Source: CAZCVI01 sp964502145
GTDB taxonomy: Bacteria > Acidobacteriota > Aminicenantia > UBA2199
NCBI GenBank assembly: GCA_964502145.1
Contig: CAZCVI010000008.1
Span: forward strand, 1 to 64,000
Direction of reading: 5' to 3'
Length of the DNA: 64,000 nucleotides
Below the pieces are notes generated by a model. It did no database searches, was not told where the DNA came from, and saw only the letters and a program-made list of their open reading frames with translations. Positions 51,550 through 59,428 of the stretch are shown piece after piece (the first letter of the stretch is position 1; the number at the start of each line of letters is the position of its first letter). The translations under genes were made by a program, and so were the position numbers.

Positions 51550-52386
51550 TTAAAAAGATGGCGCTGTAGGGCCGGGTAAAATTTCACGCAGGTAATGTTT
51601 TAAGCCCCGTTGCTGGACCCAATCTCGCGGGTATCCCAGTGACACTTCTTCAAAGCGTACCCCATCCTGAAACCGGGTGGAGCGGATATGCATATGCCCG
51701 TAAACCACCACAGAAACGGGGAACCGGATGTGCCAATCTTCGGTGCGCTGGGTTCCACACCACAGGGAGAACCGTGGAAATTGGTACAATTGAGCCATTT
51801 CGCTACGCAGGGGAAAATGGTTGATCAGTATCATGGGTAAGTTCCGTGTGGCTTCCTGTTTCAAGCGGTCTTCCGTGTAATTACAGCGTTGCTCGCACCA
51901 TTTAGCCCGGGATAAATATGGATCCGGGAAGAGCAATTCTTCATCGGTACAGACCACCCCGGATTCTGCCGCCCAATCCACGGCTTTTTCCGCCGGGATA
52001 TGGATAGGGCGAAAACTATAATCATAAAGCAAAAACATGGGGGCCACGAGGTATTGTTGTCCCGCCACCAAAATGGTTTCGAAAGGATCTTCCGGGGTTA
52101 AGACATCGTTTTGGCGACAAATATCAACCAGGTTGTGGTACCGGGCTTCGCCTCGAATTGGGTTGGCTTGAGAAGGTAAGGTCCACAGGTCATGATTTCC
52201 CGGAACCCAAATCAGTCGTTTAAACCGTCTTTTTAAAAGAAAAATCGCAACTTTTAAATGCTCCTCCAATTCGCCGTTGTCACCGGCAAGAATCAACCAA
52301 TCATCCAGGTGTGCAGGCAATGCCTCCAAAGCCTGGAAATTGAGTTTGTTGGCCAAATGTAAATCGCTGATGGCGTAAAGTTTCAT
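51550..52386 (-). CDS. calcineurin-like metallophosphoesterase
   Basis: 278 residues. The metal-site motifs of the family appear in order: SDLHL near the N-terminus, LILAGDNGELEEH (GDxxE), WVPGNHDLW (GNHD), LINHFPL and VVYGHMHIRS (GHxH). Cleaves phosphoester bonds of an unknown substrate with two metals in the cytoplasm. The frame is open ten codons upstream, but MKLYAISDLHL is the normal family start. No strong ribosome site. Stand-alone gene. Confidence 0.9.
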   Translation of the reverse strand: MKLYAISDLHLANKLNFQALEALPAHLDDWLILAGDNGELEEHLKVAIFLLKRRFKRLIWVPGNHDLWTLPSQANPIRGEARYHNLVDICRQNDVLTPEDPFETILVAGQQYLVAPMFLLYDYSFRPIHIPAEKAVDWAAESGVVCTDEELLFPDPYLSRAKWCEQRCNYTEDRLKQEATRNLPMILINHFPLRSEMAQLYQFPRFSLWCGTQRTEDWHIRFPVSVVVYGHMHIRSTRFQDGVRFEEVSLGYPRDWVQQRGLKHYLREILPGPTAPSF

Positions 52387-52536
52387 GGGATGGCTGCACC
52401 ATTGGGTTGAGGCCAAAGGGGCATATAAATCATGCCCCCATATGGCCTATCGCACCACTCGATTATCCATACAACAGTTCCGATAATCGGGATGCGACTG
52501 TTCTCAATGGACAAAACAGTGTTAATCAAAATACGA

Positions 52537-52806
52537 TTAAAGCTCAAAGTCTTTATTGAATTCGACTCTCCAAACCAACTGGGACAACTTTTTTTCTTCA
52601 TTCAACCGATAGGTCAAACGCGGGTGTTTGTCCAATTCCTTCCAAATTTCTTCCAATTTGGAGTCGTCTTTGGGGGTCAGAAAAAAGATGGCAGCGGTCA
52701 AACGGGTCAATATATTCTCATAGGGAAGTTCCCACTCTGCCACAAGACCTTTTTCCTTTAACTCTTCCAGGTGTTTTTTGACTGCTTGAATTTCCGGTAC
52801 ATTCAT
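52537..52806 (-). CDS. small protein of unknown function
   Basis: 89 residues from an ATG with a strong AAAGGAGG six bases upstream. Two helical halves, the first charged (IQAVKKHLEELKEKGLVAEW), the second with LTAAIFFLTPKDDSKLEEIW. No signal peptide or known motif; the good ribosome site and codon pattern argue that it is real. Possibly a small cytoplasmic regulator. Confidence 0.65.
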   Translation of the reverse strand: MNVPEIQAVKKHLEELKEKGLVAEWELPYENILTRLTAAIFFLTPKDDSKLEEIWKELDKHPRLTYRLNEEKKLSQLVWRVEFNKDFEL

Positions 52807-52956
52807 TATAGTCCTCCTTTTATTGAACATATGAATTTTAAACCATTTTTTTATAAACTCATTTTTTTCCTAGAAAATATTTTAGTCTATTTTGAATAAA
52901 AAATCAATACAATCAAAAAAAACCCGACAATTCTCCTTAAATTTTTTGGTATGTGG

Positions 52957-53346
52957 TTATCGGTGTAGTCTTTGCCTGAGTTGAAAATTTCGGTGTTGCA
53001 GGCGATTGATTTCTTGTTTTAAACGATGAATTTTTCTGGAATAGCTGTTGTCGCGATCATAGCCGCTATGGTGATGTTGCTTTCGTAAAAGTTTTTGAAT
53101 TTTTCGTTCCAATTTCGCTATTCGTCGTTCATTCTTGTGAATTTCTTTCCAGATGCGTCGTTCATCTCTATGATTATACCGGTACTCCCGTTGATTGTCA
53201 CGGTCCGGGTAGACGTGACGTTGAACCGAATGGGGAACAGGCGCAAAACGACGATCAATTCGCCGCTCAGAACCGCTCGCCTCCAGACCAACGACGAGGG
53301 TAAATAACATCAAGCCCATCATTAAAAAAATAATTGTTTTTCTCAT
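52957..53346 (-). CDS. small basic exported coiled-coil protein
   Basis: 129 residues from the ATG, with GGAGGT four bases upstream. Signal peptide (MRKTIIFLMMGLMLFTLVVG), then a strongly basic, Arg/His/Tyr-rich region (YPDRDNQREYRYNHRDERR) and two short coiled coils (NERRIAKLERKIQKLLRK; HRLKQEINRLQHRNFQLRQR). No family recognised. Similar short Arg-rich exported proteins occur singly in many Gram-negative genomes. Confidence 0.7.
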   Translation of the reverse strand: MRKTIIFLMMGLMLFTLVVGLEASGSERRIDRRFAPVPHSVQRHVYPDRDNQREYRYNHRDERRIWKEIHKNERRIAKLERKIQKLLRKQHHHSGYDRDNSYSRKIHRLKQEINRLQHRNFQLRQRLHR

Positions 53347-53484
53347 TGTAACCTCCTGCGATTTAATAAGCATTTTTTATTCCAAGAGAATTAAAGGAAA
53401 AGTGTCTGCATTGGAATACACGTCACATGAACTGTTCAGCAGTCACATATCTGCCAGCAGAGGAAAAACGTAATTACCAAAAAC

Positions 53485-54261
53485 TTAATTACCCAAGGCT
53501 TTTAGAACAGCTTCTTTTAATTTGGGGTTGACATTGACCTTGTTTTCTTCGGCCTTCTTAAGGTATTCCTGGGCTTTGGGGTATTGTTTAGCCATGTAAA
53601 AAATAGTGATGAGGTTATTATATGATTCCTGGTGCTGGGGATCGAGTCTGATGGCCTCAACATATTCATCATGGGCCTCTTTTAACTTATTAGCTTTAAA
53701 AAAGATATTACCATGAAGGAAATAATAATCGGCAGGTATTTGCTCGGAAGTAACCAGGGGATTGCTCAACCTGGCTTTGGCTGCCAATAAGCTCTTTTCC
53801 ATTTCGCCTCGGACAGCCCCAGTAATACCTAACTCGGAATTTTCGAGATCGGATTGGATATTGGACGCCTGACTCCTCAAGGTGTCAAGATACTCCAATT
53901 GGGTGTTTGCCATAAGATCACTCATATACTTATAGTTGGTTTTAGCATTTTCCATATAGGTTAATGCCTTTTGACTGTCACCATCTTGATACGCGATCTT
54001 GGCGAGGTAATAATAGGCACTGGAATAACTGGGAAATGTTTCGATGCACTTCAGAAAGGATTTCATTGCAGGCTTGAACTTCTTTTTTATAAAATCCTGC
54101 TGACCCGCATAATGGTATTTATTGGCCTTCTTGAACTGGGATATCTCTTTCTGAGTCAACTTGAACGCATCCTGTCCGATGACAAATACGGTTCCCATCC
54201 AAAATAAACAAATTGCCACCACAACTATGTTCCACTTCCCAAAAGTGACTTTTCTTTTCAT
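53485..54261 (-). CDS. exported or membrane-anchored TPR protein
   Basis: 258 residues. One N-terminal hydrophobic segment (WNIVVVAICLFWMGTVFVIG) and then TPR repeats (FKPAMKSFLKCIETFPSYSS, AYYYLAKIAYQDGDSQKALT, DYYFLHGNIFFKANKLKEAH, SYNNLITIFYMAKQYPKAQE). AAGGAGG lies upstream of the ATG. A protein-protein interaction scaffold in the envelope; partner unknown. Transcribed alone. Confidence 0.8.
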   Translation of the reverse strand: MKRKVTFGKWNIVVVAICLFWMGTVFVIGQDAFKLTQKEISQFKKANKYHYAGQQDFIKKKFKPAMKSFLKCIETFPSYSSAYYYLAKIAYQDGDSQKALTYMENAKTNYKYMSDLMANTQLEYLDTLRSQASNIQSDLENSELGITGAVRGEMEKSLLAAKARLSNPLVTSEQIPADYYFLHGNIFFKANKLKEAHDEYVEAIRLDPQHQESYNNLITIFYMAKQYPKAQEYLKKAEENKVNVNPKLKEAVLKALGN

Positions 54262-54507
54262 TGTTAAACCTCCTTTTTTTTTAAAAAATTACTCTATAGA
54301 TATATAAGAGAGAGATATAATATATTATTATACGATAACGGCCAGAAAAAAGAAAGAGTTTTTCTATCCTTTTTTTACTCTCCCTTTCTTTTGGATGTTT
54401 CTTTGGGGTGTCAAAAAATATTTATGGCCATGCCTGCAAGATTGGATTTGTATTTTATTGGTGGGTGTGGTACACTGGTTAAACAACATTTTTTAAGAAG
54501 GAAAAAA

Positions 54508-54954
54508 ATGAAATCAATGTTTCACAAAGATCATGTGTTAGATATGAAAGCCAGGGTAGAAAAATTGACGTTGAACTCGGTTTCCCGGTGGGGAAAATTT
54601 AACGTTCAGCAGATGGTGTGTCATCTGCTTGACCAGATGGAGTTTGCGCTGGGGAAAAAAACGTCCGTGTTGGAGTTGGTCAAGGGGCCACCAATGTTCA
54701 TCCGAAACTTTGTCCGCTTATATTTGCCCTTTCCAAAAGGAAAGATTCAAACCAATCCAATGATGTTGACGACCCAGCCGGGGGACTGGGAAAAGGATAA
54801 GGTGCGGCTATTGGAATTGATGGACGAATTTATGGAGAGCGAGAAAAAAGAAAAGTGGGGATTTCATCCTTTTTTTGGTGCCTTAACAGGTATGGAGTGG
54901 GCGCGATTAGCTTGGCGGCACATGAATCACCATCTCTCGCAATTCGGGGTATAA
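54508..54954 (+). CDS. DUF1569-like (DinB-fold) protein
   Basis: 148 residues from the ATG at 54508 with AAGAAGGA upstream; the frame is open earlier but lacks family similarity. Helical, with SRWGKFNVQQMVCHLLDQ near the N-terminus and the closing pattern HPFFGALTGMEWARLAWRHM then NHHLSQFGV, which is the DUF1569 ending with histidines suited to bind a metal as in DinB-like proteins. Enzymatic role unknown. Confidence 0.7.
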   Translation: MKSMFHKDHVLDMKARVEKLTLNSVSRWGKFNVQQMVCHLLDQMEFALGKKTSVLELVKGPPMFIRNFVRLYLPFPKGKIQTNPMMLTTQPGDWEKDKVRLLELMDEFMESEKKEKWGFHPFFGALTGMEWARLAWRHMNHHLSQFGV

Positions 54955-54987
54955 TATGTAGAGTTTGGGGTTCCCACCCCGATTCAC

Positions 54988-55794
54988 TCAAATCAGAATG
55001 GTTATTGCTTGCACGGCGAGATAAACACCGATTCCACAGAGAACAAAACCAAGTAATTGGATGAAGCGAGTGAGAATATGTACCTTGAGGCGTTGCCTGT
55101 TTTTAATGAGAAAACGGGTAAAACTATAGAACCAGACAAAAACTCCAATGGCAATAGCCACGGAGTAAATGCCACTCAAGAGCATTTTGGTCATGGAAGA
55201 GGCAGTTTGAGTGGTGATTTTCTCAGAAGGTTGTGCTGCGTGTGGCAATGGTTCTGACTTAACTAATTGGGTATCAGTGATTTTGGAAATAGAGTGCATA
55301 TTATAACTGACCATCATAGCCAACCCCCCGGTTTTGAGGCCTATGGCAGAGATAAAAGAAAAAACCAGGAAGGAAGAGGTAAGCCAGCCGATAATTAGAC
55401 AGGGATTGGTAACGACGAGGAAAAATCCGGTTCTTAACCCGCCCTTATTTTTTAACTTATCGGTAATTATCCCACTGGGGTCGAGTTTTTCAAGGTCAAG
55501 ACGAGTGCGAGATATTTTAATCCCGACAAAAAGCAGGAAAACAGCCCCCATCAATAAAAAATAAGGTATACAGGGTCGATAAACGGAATACAACATGGCT
55601 ATGCCATAAACAGCAATGAATACGTAGAAAATCTCACCGACCGCCGCCCCCACAGCAGCCCGGATACAGAACCGGTAACGCCCCAGCAATGCATTGGATG
55701 TGATCAGAATACTGATAGGTCCAGCCACGGGCATGGAAAAAAGAAAACCGGCGCTAAATCCAACAATCAAAATGGTGAAAATAATTTCAACCAT
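54988..55794 (-). CDS. LysE-family translocator
   Basis: 268 residues with six or seven hydrophobic segments. The N-terminal helix and loop (SAGFLFSMPVAGPISILITS) and IRAAVGAAVGEIFYVFIAVYG are the LysE/RhtB family signature, followed by NPCLIIGW. Between helices there is an unusual polar insert (about 170-205). Exports an amino acid or similar small molecule; substrate unknown. Repeat copy G separates it from the T2SS genes upstream. Confidence 0.82.
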   Translation of the reverse strand: MVEIIFTILIVGFSAGFLFSMPVAGPISILITSNALLGRYRFCIRAAVGAAVGEIFYVFIAVYGIAMLYSVYRPCIPYFLLMGAVFLLFVGIKISRTRLDLEKLDPSGIITDKLKNKGGLRTGFFLVVTNPCLIIGWLTSSFLVFSFISAIGLKTGGLAMMVSYNMHSISKITDTQLVKSEPLPHAAQPSEKITTQTASSMTKMLLSGIYSVAIAIGVFVWFYSFTRFLIKNRQRLKVHILTRFIQLLGFVLCGIGVYLAVQAITILI

Positions 55795-55810
55795 GGGGTT
55801 TCTTCAGTGA

Positions 55811-55957
55811 CTTGGATTCATCGCCAGATTTTAGCATCACGTGGACGACATGAACATAGTGGACATAGTGGACAATGTGGACCCAAAGCACTAACTTTTA
55901 TTCTTGTCCACTTGGTCCACTCAGTCCACGACGATTTCAAAAATTTGGAAGTGGATG
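55811..55957. repeat. dispersed 9-mer inverted-repeat element, copy G
   Basis: Left terminal repeat CTTGGATTCATCGCCAGATT, left array of GTGGACATA-type units (55841-55884), loop AAAGCACTAACTTTTATTC, right array of GTCCACTTG-type units (55905-55930) and right terminal repeat ACGATTTCAAAAATTTGGAA. Lies just past the gspF stop, between two leftward genes. Confidence 0.75.
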
Positions 55958-55978
55958 TAGGATTCATGCCAAGAAGAC

Positions 55979-57214
55979 TTAAATATTGACGTTGCTGATG
56001 TTCATGATGATGGGAATGATGGACATGATCAAAAGTCCGACAAATAAGGCTATAAAAATAATCACCATGGGTTCGAGGAAGTTCATAAATTTCTTGGTAC
56101 TTTTCAAAAAACGCTGGCTCATAAATTGATGCAACTCATTGAGCACCTGCGGCAAGGTGCCAGACTCCTCCCCTACCCGGATCATGTTGGGCACAATCTC
56201 GGGGAAGATATCGGCTTCCTTTAAGGCGGAAGCCAAAGAATCACCCTGCCGTAATGACATGGAAACATGCCTGAGCTTATCCCGCACAGTAGAAGCGGAA
56301 AAGTTTTCAGCAGCGAGATTAATGGCGGATAAAATAGGCACACCACCGGTAAGCAAGTTGGCAAGAGTGCTCAGAAAATCAAGATTCTCAGAGGCAAATT
56401 TAATTTTTCTGACCACTGGGATTTTATTCACCACCCGGTTGGTGATTTCCTTGAATTTAGGATTGCGACCTAAAATTAACAACGCCAGCAAGGTTAGAAT
56501 CACCCCCACAATCACTAAATTCTGGTTCTTATTCAAAAAAATGCTGAGGGTAAACAATATCCGGGTATGAAAAGGCAGCACGACTTTAAAACTCTTGACA
56601 ATGGTTTCAAAACGGGGAATCACATACACCAACATGACATAGACAGCGACCAAACCGGTGCCGATCAATATGATGGGATAAATCAAGGCATTGGTGATCT
56701 CGCTTTTAATCTGCATACGTTTTTCAATGGTACTGGCAATACTCAAAAAGCTTTCTCCCAATTGACCGGTTTTTTCGCCACGGCGGATGATGGGGATATA
56801 GGGGGTAAAATTGTAAAGGGCGGTTTTTTTCTCCAGTATATCGGAAAAACTGCCGCCCTCCTTGAGATGGAAAAAGATATCCTCCACTAGTCGTTTTAAA
56901 AGTGTGTTATGGGTTTCATCGACGATCATGTGCAGGGCACGCAACACGGGCACACCGGCTTTGAGAATGATGCCGATCTCATAAAAAAGATTGTAAATAT
57001 GCTCATCACGGACTGACCTGGATTCCAATTGGGTCCGAACACGGGCCAGAATTCCAGCCAGAGGGTTTTCCCGTTTCTTTTTTTCCTTGAATTCCACGAG
57101 CAGGTGGCCGTTTTGGCGGACATCGTTTTGCAGGGTGCCGATGTCGGTATATTCTTTGTTATACTCCTGTATTTTGCCGCTTTTATCGATGATCTTCAGG
57201 CTGTATAGTGGCAT
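55979..57214 (-). CDS. gspF: type II secretion inner-membrane platform protein GspF
   Basis: 411 residues with two homologous cytoplasmic halves (LFYEIGIILKAGVPVLRALH and LSTLANLLTGGVPILSAINL), three membrane helices and the family end FLEPMVIIFIALFVGLLIMS. It forms the platform that couples the GspE ATPase to pseudopilus assembly. The ATG shares one base with the GspE stop (TGATG). Last gene of the operon seen here; GspH-K and the prepilin peptidase are not in the window. Confidence 0.93.
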   Translation of the reverse strand: MPLYSLKIIDKSGKIQEYNKEYTDIGTLQNDVRQNGHLLVEFKEKKKRENPLAGILARVRTQLESRSVRDEHIYNLFYEIGIILKAGVPVLRALHMIVDETHNTLLKRLVEDIFFHLKEGGSFSDILEKKTALYNFTPYIPIIRRGEKTGQLGESFLSIASTIEKRMQIKSEITNALIYPIILIGTGLVAVYVMLVYVIPRFETIVKSFKVVLPFHTRILFTLSIFLNKNQNLVIVGVILTLLALLILGRNPKFKEITNRVVNKIPVVRKIKFASENLDFLSTLANLLTGGVPILSAINLAAENFSASTVRDKLRHVSMSLRQGDSLASALKEADIFPEIVPNMIRVGEESGTLPQVLNELHQFMSQRFLKSTKKFMNFLEPMVIIFIALFVGLLIMSIIPIIMNISNVNI

Positions 57215-58902
57215 CAGGTCACCCGGAAAACTTCATCGGCAGTGGTTTCACCGCGAGCCCATTTTAAAACGGCATCTTCCCGCAGAGTTTTAAAGCCACC
57301 CTCGCCCTCGGAGACAATCTTTTTCAAGCTCTCGTATTCTTTGTGGGTGAGGAGGGCGGATTTGAATTGATCGGTAAATTCGAGTATCTCAAAAGCACCG
57401 GTTCTGCCAAGATAACCGGTGCCAGCACAAAAATCGCAACCAGTGCCGCGCTTAAAGGTGTGTTCTGTCACCTGGTATTTGGCCATGATCTGGGGTAAGC
57501 CGAGGTCCTTTATAACGGCATCATTAACTTGGCTGGGCTGGATGCAATGGGGGCAGTTCTTGCGTAGGAGACGCTGGGCCACGACGCCAAGGAGGGAGGA
57601 ATTAACGAGGAAATCATCAATGCCCATGTCAACCAACCGGGTGATGGCGGAGATGGCATCGTTGGTATGGAGGGTAGCAAGCACGAGATGACCGGTCAAG
57701 GAGGCACGAATAGCAATTTCAGCGGTTTCCTTGTCGCGGATTTCACCGATCATGATGATGTCGGGGTCCTGGCGTAAAATGTTACGCAGGATATTCACAA
57801 AGCTGAGCCCGATTTGTTCCTGCACTTGGATTTGTGAGATACCGTCTAATTGATACTCGACTGGGTCTTCGACGGTGATGATCTTGGTCTCCTCGCGGTT
57901 CAAACCATCCAAGATGGAATAGAGGGTGGTGGATTTACCGGAACCGGTGGGCCCAGTTACCAATATCAAACCAAAATTATGGGCGATGAGGCGAGCGATT
58001 TTCTCTTTATCGACAGGGATAAAACCGAGGGTATCAATATCATAATGAATATTTTCCTTTTCGAGTAAGCGCATCACGATATTTTCGCCGTAAATAGTGG
58101 GGAGGGTAGAGACACGGACATCAAATAGTTTGCCAGCGACCTTGGTTTGAATCCTGCCGTCCTGGGGCAAGCGTTTCTCGCCGATATCCAGATCGGCCAT
58201 GATCTTGATGCGGGAGATGACTGCGGCAGCGGTGTCGGACAAGACACGATCAATGTCTTTTAAGACGCCATCAATACGGTAGCGGATTTTTAGGTAATCG
58301 TCATGACTCTCCAAATGGATATCAGAAGAACGGTAGCCAGCGGCACGGGAAATCATGGCATTGACAAATTTAATGATAGGGGCTTCGCCGGCAAGGTCCT
58401 TTAATTTTTCAATCTCATTTTTATTGAACTGGGTGTCATCCTGTTTAAAGTATCTGGTATTAAATTGGGCGGCCAATTCGCGGTACTTGCGGTCATCGGC
58501 AACGAGGAACCGGCAGGAGTAATCACTGTAAAGACCGGTGATCACCTCGACGGGGAAAAAGCTCAAGGGGTCTTTGAGGACAAAAAACATGACATTCGAC
58601 TCCTCCAGAGCAAACAGGGGAATGACCTCGTTGGTAATAAACCAGACGGGTTCAATGCCCAGTAACGGCCCAAAGTCCATCTCCTCGCGGACATACTCTT
58701 TGAACACCTGATGCACGTCGGGCATACCGAACTGATGGGACAGGGCGGCAGTCACCTGATCCTCTGAAACAAGCCCCAAATGAAGCAGGATTTCCCCCAA
58801 CTTGCCGCCAGACTCCTGCTGGAACTTCGAGGCCTTCTCTATATCCTCGGGACGGATAGAGAACATGGCTTCCAATATTTCTCCAAATAATCGATCTTTC
58901 AC
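57214..58902 (-). CDS. gspE: type II secretion ATPase GspE
   Basis: 562 residues. N-terminal GspE-II/MshEN-like domain (1-150: LGEILLHLGLVSEDQVTAAL), then the secretion ATPase with Walker A GPTGSGKST, the Asp box ITVEDPVEYQ, Walker B IIMIGEIRD and the His box HLVLATLHTND. The four-cysteine zinc site (CPHC ... CDFC) is present. Powers pseudopilus assembly at the inner membrane. Starts with GTG at 58902. It follows gspG by 65 bp and is coupled to gspF. Confidence 0.95.
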   Translation of the reverse strand: MKDRLFGEILEAMFSIRPEDIEKASKFQQESGGKLGEILLHLGLVSEDQVTAALSHQFGMPDVHQVFKEYVREEMDFGPLLGIEPVWFITNEVIPLFALEESNVMFFVLKDPLSFFPVEVITGLYSDYSCRFLVADDRKYRELAAQFNTRYFKQDDTQFNKNEIEKLKDLAGEAPIIKFVNAMISRAAGYRSSDIHLESHDDYLKIRYRIDGVLKDIDRVLSDTAAAVISRIKIMADLDIGEKRLPQDGRIQTKVAGKLFDVRVSTLPTIYGENIVMRLLEKENIHYDIDTLGFIPVDKEKIARLIAHNFGLILVTGPTGSGKSTTLYSILDGLNREETKIITVEDPVEYQLDGISQIQVQEQIGLSFVNILRNILRQDPDIIMIGEIRDKETAEIAIRASLTGHLVLATLHTNDAISAITRLVDMGIDDFLVNSSLLGVVAQRLLRKNCPHCIQPSQVNDAVIKDLGLPQIMAKYQVTEHTFKRGTGCDFCAGTGYLGRTGAFEILEFTDQFKSALLTHKEYESLKKIVSEGEGGFKTLREDAVLKWARGETTADEVFRVT

Positions 58903-58967
58903 TGGTCTTACCTATTGTTCCTTGACTCTTGACAATTTATATTTCGGGGCACGTTCTGGTGGACGGA

Positions 58968-59426
58968 TCATTTGGAGCCGGTTTCCCAGTTATTGATGTC
59001 TTTGTCCTCGTTTTCGCCGCCAGCTTTGCCATCGGCGCCGTAACTGATGATTTCAAAAACGAAATTCTTACCGGGGTAAAGGTAAACATACTCGTTATCC
59101 CAGGGGTCTTTGGGAATTCCTTTTTCCAGGTAAGGACCGTCCCAGTTGGAGGCGTTAGCGGGTTTTTCGATAAGAGATTTGAGACCCTCCTGGGTGGTGG
59201 GATATCTGCCGATAGAGAGTTTAAACATCTTGATGGCATCCTCGATCATGATGATCTGGGTTTTGGTGATGTGTTGCTTGGACTTCTCCACTTTTTTAAA
59301 GAGTTGGGGAACAACCAATGCAGCAATCATACTCATGATGATAACGACAATAATGATCTCAATCAAAGTAAAACCGCGCTGTCTGGCAATTTTAGGTAGA
59401 TTTTGTGAGTGCTGTAGATGTTTCAT
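58968..59426 (-). CDS. gspG: major pseudopilin GspG
   Basis: 152 residues. Class III signal with the prepilin peptidase site RQRG/FTLIEIIIVVII, a long hydrophobic helix, then the GspG globular domain: LSIGRYPTTQEGLKSLIEKP, WDGPYLEKGIPKDPWDNEYVY and the calcium-binding end SYGADGKAGGENEDKDINNW. Main subunit of the pseudopilus that pushes substrates through the secretin. GGAG precedes the ATG. Two bases separate it from the gspD stop. Confidence 0.96.
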   Translation of the reverse strand: MKHLQHSQNLPKIARQRGFTLIEIIIVVIIMSMIAALVVPQLFKKVEKSKQHITKTQIIMIEDAIKMFKLSIGRYPTTQEGLKSLIEKPANASNWDGPYLEKGIPKDPWDNEYVYLYPGKNFVFEIISYGADGKAGGENEDKDINNWETGSK

Positions 59427-59428
59427 TA

